A stretch of DNA of 64,000 nt, taken from contig NC_091052.1 in the NCBI RefSeq assembly GCF_963966145.1, positions 9,982,001 through 10,046,000 on the forward strand. The letters are read 5' to 3'. A program made the translations under genes and the position numbers. The notes under the pieces are model-generated. The model ran no database searches. It had not been told where the DNA came from and was given only the letters and a program-made list of their open reading frames with translations. Source of the stretch: Tenebrio molitor. Lineage: Eukaryota; Arthropoda; Insecta; Coleoptera; Tenebrionidae. Shown piece after piece: positions 30,601-42,600 of this stretch. Each line of letters opens with the position of its first letter. The stretch's first letter is position 1.

Positions 30601-33600
30601 GTCTCGAAACTTTCTCATCTCGTATAATTTTAACCAACTGTAAATTCTAAGAGGAACAAATCTTCTCGAGCCCATTAAGAATGTAAAGCACGGAAAGTAA
30701 TACCTCGAGCTTGACAAAAGGAGTTTTTATTTGACTACGATGATTTCACTGCACACAGGCTGTTCTTAACACCACAAAAAAAAATACACAAAGTGTGTTC
30801 AATGTTATTATTAGAGTGATGTATTAAATTTCAACGGTTTCCATTTAAAGTCGATTCAGTCTAGACAAGCTTCATAAAAAATGTATCACTAGTTTGGCTT
30901 TGGTAAAAATAGGAATTGAGACGTGTGGAGACTCCACCCTCGGGTTATCGGGAGTGGTGCGAATGTATTAATTCGGGGGTGAATACCGAACGATGCAACA
31001 TTTCCGGAAATTTGCTGTGTGCTTCCACCAGCTATGCATACATCCAATAATCCGGGGTTAGTCCGGAAAACTTAGTTCACAACCTTAAGCCACACATTCG
31101 GCCGCAATATCACGATGGTACGAACAGCTGCCTCAACATTAATTATTACTCCGCAGGAATGAACATGACGCGTTATGTTCATAAATTCCGTGTGGCTCAC
31201 CGGAGCGGAAAAACCGCATTAAACTTGACAACACAAGCAAAAAGCCTCGAATTTTTTAGTCGTAATCCAATAATGATCTCTATTTGGGTTGGCTGCGTCC
31301 AGGCAAAAAAACGAAATTAATAATTCTGTTGCTAGGAAGGAACAAAGTTTGACAAAAGTTCGGAGAGTGCGAAAATCCCCTAATTCGCTTAGTTCCAGCG
31401 ATTGATTGTTTTATGAGGGTGGTTCTTCATTTCGCACTGAGAGGAATGACAAATACAAAAATGGAGACAATTAGATTTGATTACGTTTTGATTTGGTTTG
31501 TAGTCTTTGTTACAAAACTTGTGTAAAAATCTTTTTGTTTAATCGCTGTAAGCACTCACAAAATCCGTTCTAAATTCAGGCAAATCCAAATGCGTGGATA
31601 AAATGTCGCGTTTACCTTTGGAGTTGCCTCAACTGTCAATACAGATTTAAGCGATGAATATTTATTGGCACAGCCCCCGCGAAATAATTCTTTTGGGTCA
31701 ATTCCAGTGCCCTGCGATACATTGCAGGATTAAGCTCGCGCCGCCACAACTTTCCGAAAGCACCCTCGCCTTGATCGAAACCATTCATGGCAGTCGTCGA
31801 GATATTTAATTTAAAATCTTATCGTGATGCGATATTTTTAGTCAAAACCTCATAAAATATTCATGATTTCGAAATAAAACGCTCTTTAATAAAAGTTTGG
31901 AAGCGCCGGATTCATCCGGAGACTTGCAGCGTATCGATCTCGTCCGGAATGCCAAAGAGTCCGGGATATCAAGCTCGTCCTTCGGACAAACAAATATCAA
32001 AACAAGCGGAGTCCTGGCGCAGAACAGAAATTAATAAATCACTGCGGCTCGCAGATAATTTCCGAAAAATCGCCGCCAACGAGGCGTAAAGTAAACCCAC
32101 TTGACGTAGAGGGTCTTGCACTGTCTGATTAAATTGGGTCATATTTACACGACGCTGCGGCACACACGATACTTCCTGCCCCCAGGTGCGGCGGCTTTCG
32201 TTTTATCGACGCAGGAGACTGTTCTGCACGATTTATCCGAGGCGGTGCTTGTCAGACGACTGATAAAGAGATTATCTCGACAAATCGGATTTTTATCAGG
32301 TGCTGCCCGCGAATTTCTAGATTGACACGTCAAACTCGTGTTTAGATTTTAATTGCGATTAAATACACCCAGTCGCGTTAATCAACGTTTAATTGTGTTT
32401 GCTGAACCGATACAGCTCATATTTGCACATAAAATCATCCCAATATGGAGTCGTAGGCGACGAATCAATGGTAATGAAGGGGCAACTTCGAGGTCAGGGA
32501 CCTGCTGAAGACAAAATTATGATGCGATGAGTTGTGGGCGGAAGGAACTTTTCTGACACTCTTTTTAATGAAAAATCACGAGATAAACCGCACTTTACGA
32601 CTTGATTAGCAGTCCGGGTCGATAAATAATATTCCGGGAGTCGGTTATTTTTCGTGGTAATTCAGCTCCATTAGGATGATTGGTAATTAGTGCAACCAGC
32701 CAAGCGATTAGACATGCCAGGTTGCCGATCCAAGTACGTTCATAACTGTGCAAGATGAGTCTTCCAAAAAGTGTTGTCTCTTCCTCTTGAGATTATTGTC
32801 CCTATAATAAGGAAACCTTGAAGTGTATATTTAACTTGAACCCAACGGTGGAAATGTTAGGCTAGGTTGACACCCGTGCCGCTGGAAATAACTTCTTATT
32901 TATAACCGCTGGAAGACAAGACGTGTTTAGACATGGTGGAATGTTTACTAACATTTACAACTCTGAATCCTTCCTATCGGCAGGACTATTTTCAACTCCC
33001 AAGAGCGACTCTTGTTGTCTAATTATTCAACCGGTGGCTCGTAATTTTATTTACAATTATTAAACAGCCGGAATGTTCTCTTAATTGAATCGCATTCAGA
33101 ACGGTTCCTTTGATTAGCATTCCGTGCAAATTGTGGTCAATAATGAAGCACTGATTCGGCTTGAAAGGGCCAGAATTAACCGAACCCTCCTCGAAATACA
33201 TCATTTTTTATTCGCTCGTTGCGATTTAATTCGAATACAATTTAGTTGTGGCGATGTAACTGAAATTGGAAATTTGTACAACGTTGTATTCCCATCACAA
33301 ATTAATTTTATCGGATTTAACAATTTCATAATCGGGAACAATTTTGGTGGATGCGCAGGGGACAAAACATAAACTCCGATCAATTGTCGGACAGATTGCA
33401 GACAAATTTATCACCCCATTAAAATACAGTCTCTGTTATGAAGTTACTTAAAGCCGTCGGTTTATCGCAGGTAACTCACTTTATGGACTAATGAATGCGA
33501 TAAGTGTGTTAAGTGCACAGTTAACTGCGCGGCCTAAATTAGCCATAAATGTCCGACTTACACACCAATAAACCCCGATGATTAGTTTCGTTGATTTCCT

Positions 33601-36600
33601 CTATTCAGACAAATTTTTCCCATTTGCGGAACGCTCGATCACAAAAACCGAAACGATTAAACCAGAACCAGTGGAAGAAATATATTAAGACTGATCCTCG
33701 CGGAGCGAAATCCTTAATTCATTTCTTTCGGGGACACCGACTCAAATTAAACTTCCAACTCCGCTTGTTATCTCCAAGCGATCCCGACTTTGCTAAACAA
33801 GCTCGATAAAAATTGCCACGTGGCCATAATTCGCCGGACAGATAATGATCCACTAATGAGTGCTCGAGGAAATTGCCAACCTGAAAAACATTCAGCGTTT
33901 TTCAGCCGCGACAGCTGTTATCAAATATATTTTCAGTCGACGCTCTGTTCGCTTTTAAGTAAATACGATAAGGGGTGAGTCGTGCGTTACGAATTACTGG
34001 GTTCACGTCATGCATGTTTAATAGGGAGAGGACTGGGTGGTTTTTATTCAAGCAGTCACATTCGAAGAGCCGCGACAGGACTGTTGCCATGCTACACCTT
34101 CGCAGGACTCTTGGATTATTTATTAGACCGTTCATATTAAAACCGGCACCGGTGTTGGACTGGGCGACTGGGCTGTTAGAATTATTTTTTGTGAATTTAA
34201 TTGCGCCCCAATTATTCCGACTCGGTAGCAATTTGCTCGTGACACTTTTAATTACTTGAGATTTGAGCCACCACCCCCAATATCGAGATCTGCATGATAT
34301 TGCTTTAATTTCGTCTCGAGTCGGTTTAGATAAACAGGTTTATGAGTTTATCTTGGGGTTAGATCGGCCTCCGCCATGCCCAGATTTAATCTGTTTGCAG
34401 ATGTAAATAATCGCAGCAAAGTGTTTATGTGTTCGGGTTTTTGGAGCGGTTGTAATTGGCGGTTAACGGTTTATGGTGATAATATTGCGGTGTAATAATG
34501 ATGACGTTACCACTCTCTGGCAGTCGCAGAATGGTAATATATCCTGGAATTATATTCTGCAGATGACAGTTCTGTAAGAGGTTGTGCCAAATCAGATACT
34601 CGCTGTCCCGGTAAATCTATTACGTTTATGACCTACCATTACACAGCCCACTTTCAAAGGCTTCATGGTAGATTACGTTTCGAGACCCACCGCATGTGTG
34701 AGGAACCTGAAAGCAGATCCCTGCGTGTCCTTTTTTATATATAGATTTCACGTAGACAGAACAAACACAAAACGTAGACACCAATAAAGCTAATGTTGTC
34801 TTTGCGCCGAGCAAGTATTTGAGGCATCACTTGGTAAATAGGTGTGACCTTGATTGATGAAGGCATCGTCGGTGTCACCGCAAAAAGCGTCTGACCAGCG
34901 ACCTTGTCCCCCGAAAATTTATTGGGGCCAATAACTCAAGACCAGCGATTGTAAAATAATAAAGATATGATCTCGCCATAAATTGTGACAATCGACCGTG
35001 GCGAGCACTTTCAAAAATAAATGACCCTGTCCGGCGACTCCGCTTTCCTGAAGCCCTGGCGAATTAAACATAGGGCTCCTGAAACATTCATCAACCCCGC
35101 AGGACTGTGTAACGTGACGATGTGCGCTCAAATTTCAACGTTAACTACAGGTTTCCCTGCAAATTACTGCAGGATTCGCTTGACCTGAAATACAATCTTT
35201 CGTGAAACCGTACCGTGTGACGTCTGGCAAAAGAAATTGTTCGCGATAATGTCGTCTCTTAATGCGATTCTTAATTGCGAGATAAACGGATGAGAAAATG
35301 GATGAATTCTTAAAAGCGGGATATGAAATTTCAGGACAATGAAAACGGAAAGTGAATTTTTCAGCGCTGTATTAAATAAAGCCGTTGCTGCAGACGGACA
35401 GTGGAAAGCTTGAAATATATAACGTTGTGTGAATAATTTATTTTGAGAAACAAGAAAGCTTTCGGCTGCCTCTGAAATACTACCCTCGAGGGAAGAACGC
35501 ACCGAATCGGCGATTATAACAAATTTATTTCCACCCGTTGATTCATCGGTTTCTAATAAAACTGTGCATAAAAGACGTAAAACTCGCATCTGCAGTCATC
35601 TACGTGTACAAACTTAATTTGAGAGTTCCTGCAGTCAATCAAGAAGCGTCTTAGCGAGACACAGATCGTCGGTCTGTTTTATTGAGCACCACACTCACAT
35701 CGACCGGAGTTTTATTGCAGTCGTCGCCCTTTTAGTTTCACGACCACGCACTAAAACGAGGAGCGAGCCTTAATGGTTTCTTTTGGAAACACACTAAACC
35801 TGGGCTCGAGCTGGAACAAGAACCATCAATTAATTTCCTGGGCGGATTTATGCCGAAAGCGCTGGAGCTTTCTTCACAATTTTCCCATCCAGTTATGAAA
35901 ATTGCCACTCGAAATTGCCGCAATAACCCGCAGATTCAGACAGACATCCTGGCGCCTCCTGATAAGTGCTTCGCCCAACGGATCGCACACAATGGCGAAG
36001 AGGTGTGGCAGTCTTGCAGAACGTCGTGATTCATTCCCAGACAAGGTCTAATTAAAAAGTTGCTCATAATGCAGACGAGACAGATCTGCACCAGGAACCG
36101 CAGCAAGTTTCAAATGGTGTGATTCTCTCCAGTCACTACTGCGTGACTGTTTTGGGTTAATGGTAAATAAATTTCAACTCTGTAAACAAAGTCTTGCGTC
36201 ATTCGTAACAGCGCAAACAAAAAAGAATTATTGCAGCTGGTGTTGTAAAAATTTGCAGTGATTATTATTATTAGTCATACCAACAGGCAGTATCGCCAAC
36301 TGCCAGACTGTGCAACTCGTAATCCAATTTGGGAAATTAACTATTGCGGGCCCTGCTCTTAATTGACGTTTAGAATAATTGCAGAAGTGGAGTGGAAAAT
36401 AAGAGCCAAAGCTGTGACTCGGTCAGGAAGTACTGGGTTATTATAAATGTTTTTTACTTCGCAGTTGTGATTTCTACTTTTTTTTTTCTTTGAAAACTAT
36501 ACATTTCTTTTGTGTTCTTGTTTTTATCATTACTAAATAAAATCAAGTGATTTGATGTTAATTATTTATGACATTTTAAAAATTTTAAATTGTGTTGTTT

Positions 36601-39600
36601 TAAAACCCCCTACTTTTAGGCAACCAAGTAATCACCAATTTACCTTTTCTGCATAGAGTACCGTTGTAACTGGCAAATTTCACAGTCAACTAGGATGGAA
36701 GAAACATTTTTAATAACACCGTGCAAAATACACGAACCGAAAGTTTCCTACAAGTTTTTTATTTCGAACAAGATTATGTTTGGTTCAAGGTTATGGCCAG
36801 ACTGTTTGATTAGATATTCCAACTCTTTAAAATTCATAAGTCGGTGTACTGTAAAATTACTCAGTAATATCTGTACGAGATCCCAATACGAATAGAGTTG
36901 GTTGAAGTAGTTACAAGTAGAACTCGGCTACGGAACAAACTGCATTAGCATAGTTCCATGATAAGTTAAAATTGCAGGACCTTATCAGATCCTTGCATAA
37001 TGGATTTGATCGGGGGGATTTCTAAAAGTTGTCAGAGCAGATTGAATTAGTAATTTTTCCCAAGAACGTGGAAGAAAAACTGGCGAGGGGAGCGAAAGTC
37101 AAAAAAATGTGGCCTACAATCCCAGTGGTGAAATGAAATCCGTGTAAAATTTGTGGAGTGATGTGTGTTACAAATTTATCGCCGCGTGATAAATTCGAGG
37201 GCAATCGAAACTTGTGGCCTGGAGGTGGCAAAATCGGTAAAACGTCGCTGTCAAGCTTTCTTGCATTTTTCTTTGGCAGGCTCATTTGCAGTGCCATTAC
37301 GCGAGTTTTCAGGCAATTAGCCTGGACGTCTAAGCGAGAGCCGTCTTCGGCAATTTCAGCCCAGCAACCGTCGAGGAAAATTGCAAATTCGGGCAGAGGG
37401 TGAATTGCGTTATATTGATCGAGAAACTCGTGTGCGCCGTCGATGTGACCCTCGTCGACGCGCACCAGGTCACGGGATGGTGCGCACGACTTTTCGAATA
37501 CGTTTTGATTTATTCCGTTTTCGGAAAAAACAGGTGGCGGAGGATTTAGGACGTGGAGGTCTTATCCGTCGAGAGCAGGCGCCTACTTTTCGCCGTATAA
37601 TAAGTCGCCGAATTTATGACGGACCGAGCTTTCGAGCTTTGTCAGGAGTCAATGTGGAAATCACATTTGTGCGGTCCAAATTAAATTATAGCAGGAGGGG
37701 CTTTACGGGAGATTACTCCTTGTCTTAATGTCGCGTGTGGCGATCGATAGTTATTTTCACCCTTTTGTCGTGGCGGGGCTTGCGAAGCTCTCGGGAAGGT
37801 CAGGGGTTGTTTAGCGACAACTGAACATAAATTCAACATTCGAGACTTGCGACAGTTTACGATTTTCCCACCGACAAGGCTACGGCTTCGACAAAGGAAA
37901 ATTGTTGCTTTGCGACCAACTTCAAATTACTTATCACGAGCAGAAGCACCCCATTATACGAAACTTTCATTTACACTTTCATAAATATTCCAAAATTGAA
38001 ACAAAAACAGTCTCAATTTCCATGACACATGTTATACCAATCCCTCAAGGACTTTGCTAACTTATAGTTTCCAAATTGTTAGACATGCGAGAGAGAACTT
38101 CTGACAAACGATATGAAATATTCCATCTCGATAAAACTGTAACTGGAAAAAGTAAAAAAAATGTGCTGAAAAACGAAATAAAGCAATCACTGAGTTTCCA
38201 CCTGTGTAGCAAATTCATTTGAACTTTTTAGTATTCCGTTTAGCGTTTTCGTGTTGAAATAGCTCCAAAAAAAATAATCACTTCATTTGTAGTCGTTTAT
38301 TAAGCACTAGTTCCGGTCCATGTTGTGTTTGCACTGCACGGTGGAATTTGTTTGTGTTTGCAATGCAGTAATAAAAATCTTTTTGCATTCATATTTACTA
38401 TGATATAACAGTGCTGACTGATGTTTCCGTCCAAAATAAATGATTTATGAAAATAACTTCATTCAGCAGCTGTATTGATCATTTCCATTAACCCCAGTAT
38501 CACTATCTCCTGTCAATGGTGTTAAATTATTAGGTCGTCGTCAGGTCCACTAAATCATTATTGATATAGCAGTCCATGAATGTTAAAGTAATCATTATGG
38601 TAACTACTGAAAGACTTCATAAACTTCACTCATAAAGAAAGTTTAGTGATAGTTAAGTCGTGTTTAGCAAAATTTTTCGTTTTGGAAACTCTTCTTTTTG
38701 ATATTTTGTATACAGCTCGACAAAAATAGCTTGGCACATGGCTGATGGATGCGTCGTGGATTGAAATCCCCCCCACTAGCGGAGCGCACTTGTTTGAGGT
38801 GTCTAGATCATGTGAAAAAATATAAAATTAAATTAAAGGTTCAAGCTTGAAGTGGGCAGCGTGTCCGGACTGTTTAGCAGATTTGCTTCATAGCCATATC
38901 CTTGTCTCTCTCGTGTCCTCTTCTGCGCATTTCATGTGCCAAGCTGTAGTTCTTCAGGAACGCACCATAATTGTTGTCATCATTGCATCTTCACACACAG
39001 TTAAAGCTTCGAGATTTTCAAATTACTTCTTGCAGGCCACTTGTTGTCAAAAATGAACAGATTCAAATGGACCATTTGCACGCTCGAGTAAAACCAAATG
39101 ACCTAATCCCTGTCTGTAATGCAAATTTGAATCGGTATCCAAGACGTAATAAGGCTTTAAAGTATTAACAAACGACAGACAAACGTTCCTCAATTATCTC
39201 CCAAACGGGTGCTAGGATTATCATGGCGGATATCTCTAACCAAATTTTCTCTCTGCAATGGGGTTATTCAATTTCCTCGACTCCTGATCGATTGTGGCAA
39301 TTAAGAGTGGCGGTTCCAAACTGTTATTAGATTACTGATGGAATTGTTGCAATATTTTCCAGTGCCATAACCTTATTTTGAGAAATGTTTAAAAATGAAA
39401 AATAACCCCATTAGCAAAATTGAATTTCGCTGTGATTTAGCTGTACCATTAGGCAATCTTCTCAATTATGATCAGCAGGGTCGATAGCCCCAACTCTTGC
39501 GTGAATGTAATATAAAGGAAGAGGGAGTCGTCGCCCATGAATTTTTAATGGTCCGACGCTTACGCACGTTGGAGAAAAATATCACAATAAAGACATATTT

Positions 39601-42600
39601 CTAGTGTTGATCCAACCCCTAGTGGGGATATCACCCCCGCATAAGATCACGCCTCGCTGTTTACACATTGAGTTTTATGGCGATATTTGAACAGTATTAG
39701 AATAAATCCGTCGTATCTTGACAAATCCAGTTTCACACGTGCGCACTTTCTGATCCAACATCTCCACCAATTACAATAGAAGCGTTGAAATATTTCCAAA
39801 TTTGAAAATCATCCTAAAAGGACTTATTCAGCATAACAAAGCTCAAAGTTAGGCGGCTTCAAAGAAAACTTCTTCAGGAAAACTCAATTTTCCCAAGTAG
39901 GGAAGCTTAAATGTCGTTCCATTATGCTCAACTGTGTCCCTCGATGGTGCAAGTCGTTTGTGTATCTATGCAGACCAAATTCAGACAACGCGTACAAGAC
40001 AAACTTTTTCCAAACGAGTTAAAAATTTGTGTTGGACCAACACGATTTGCAGGGTAGTTGCGGTTTAACAGTTGGTAGGGGTGCGCCTGTGAGTACATTA
40101 AAAAGGACAACAGTAGCGTCAGCTGCACGTGAAAATTACCATTACAGAGATGGGCGAGTAAACATCCAGATGACAGTGCCGTGTCAGTTTTAATTAAAAA
40201 TGGATTTACCCCATTTTGCATGTAGACGACTCAATTATTTACCCCGTAAGGATAACTGGTTTTTCTATTTGTCCGACTAACGTCCAATTAAGAGCGAATT
40301 GCGGTCCCAATCTCGGTTAAATTCACGCCTCGGTGTAATGGGGGTTGTGGACGTTCATAATAGGGTAAGTTTACTGTCGAAATTTAGAACGACCCCAAAG
40401 ATGTCTTAATATTTTCGAGGATGCCGTACCCATTCAGGATAACAAATTGCAAGCGAGTAACGTAATGGCACTCGGAACGAGCTCGTTGCCAATTCAGAAG
40501 GACCATATTCCTGGAACGATTACAGGAGTGCTCGACACCATTCAAGAAGAAACATTCAAATCGTAACGCGAACTAATCTGAATTGATGGGTTTCGGGGAA
40601 ATTCGATGATGGATGACGCAAATCCAGGAGAACCGCAGTGTTTTATTTGCCTCCCGAATGGACTACTCAGACAGGAGCAAACAGAAAACGAATCAATCGC
40701 AAGCGAAATTTGCAATATTGTTATTGAATTTGTGTGCTCACAACTCTCAGGGTAAAGTCTGAAAAGGACAAGGATTTTTTGCGTTTTATCTTGTTGTGCT
40801 CCGTATCGCGCCCTTGGGCTTTTACCGAATTACACGATTAGAAAAAATTCCACCCTTTGTTCGTTATTTTTATTATAATTTTTTATGCCCCGCTCCGACT
40901 ACGCAACGCCCTCCAATTATTTATTTTTTAGTAGATCCACATTGAAATTTTGTTCGAAAGTGCTTTTTCACCCAAAAAGCTTTTGTTTAAATTTATGACG
41001 AATATCAATTCGGACTGAGATTAATATTCATACAAATCGAATAAAAAGGGCAATCTGGCTGCGACTCTCTGAAATGATTGATTCATTTCCATTAACAACG
41101 AGAAACAGATTTTTTTTGCCGAGTCTAATCATATTCATCATTATTTAAATAATTAGGGAATCCCCAATTTAATAATTTCATTCCATTTTCTACTGATAAG
41201 GTAATGACTTATTATCTCCCACGCAGAGTAATGAAGAAAAGTACAAGATAAAAGCATAATGATAGGAAACGGGAGATTTTGATTATCGACTAATAACACA
41301 CGAAATTACAAGCGTGCGGTAAGACGAGCTTTTGCTAATATCTGGCTGAAGAGTAATTTCGAAATGATTACAAGAGTGAAGAGATAACGCCCCATTCGCG
41401 ACAAGAAATAAATTTTAATTAATTTCGTCGGTTGCATTAAGGAGCTTCCTGCAGATTTTCCATTTTTGTTTTAATCATCTCAACAGCGAAGCTTCACAAT
41501 TCTCTCCCATCGACATTTTCATTTTTTTGGTAAAAATAGCAATGTGATGGGAAATAGCTGTCGTCTGCATTACACTACATATGTCAGTCAAAATACGTTC
41601 AGGCATCCTGCAAGGAATTCGAATTAATATTCCGGAAACATAACAAAATAAATTCCCCACGGATTACGGATGACACGTACAGACTTCAATCGCTAGGTAA
41701 TAGCTTCTTTATCTAGCAGTGTTAGTTTATTAGCAGCCATTATAATAGCGATGCTGAACATCCGATATCAATTATTCCGTCTCAACTGCATTTCAGTTTA
41801 GTAGTTCCACAAGTTTGTGCAAACTTTAGATTTATGACCAGATTAGTTTTCAGCTCGACCAAGAAATGACGTGCGAGTGAGCAAAAAATCAGAAGGGTTG
41901 CTAATTACATGCAAATTAATTAATTAAATGTCAGTTTTGGCAAAGATGATTTCGTAAATTTTAATAACTGGGAAAAAAGTTAAATATTTATTTTGAATTT
42001 AATTTTAATAAATCACGATGAACGAGCCAATAAATTTCCCGAGACGGACGTTTTCTTCCGTTTGTTGGTTTATTGATTTCTTTTATAATATACGGCATTC
42101 CTTCGCTTCCAGTTATATGGCAAATTTTGTTGTTAAAGGGGAATGTTTGATTGATGCCGCGGCTCGAATGCTCCATAAAATTCTTGTAAAAGGCCAAATA
42201 TCGCGATCTCGCTACGTAGTCTACAAAAATATTACACATTTTAAATATTTACAAACATATTTTATTTAACTCAAACATTATCTCCGTCTCGCCCATAATT
42301 TGCATACTTTGAATTCTTAATTTGTCGAGATGGAGCAAATTACGCACTTGTGCAAATCTCCCAAGTATTATGTAAATTTGCTGCTTTAATCTCAAATTTT
42401 CCAACTAAAATATCGCAAGTACGAAACTTTCGTATTGTAGCGCATTGATCACAACTTTTCTATTATGCAACTCCGAAAATTGGAAAAGTTGTCACAACGA
42501 TAAAAGCATGCAAAGAATTTGAGGCAACCGTATTTTGTGCTAAAATAAAAGAAGTTTATGGCGATTTTAAGCACAACGCAAAAACCACCTTGAAGTTTTG

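Noticed and set aside
35164..35589. 141-codon minus-strand ORF in futsch intron 1
   Set aside because: No motif or conservation evidence; looks like a chance frame.
37022..37465. 147-codon minus-strand ORF in futsch intron 1
   Set aside because: No recognisable domain, no splice context, and ordinary composition; expected by chance in 17 kb when alternative starts are counted.
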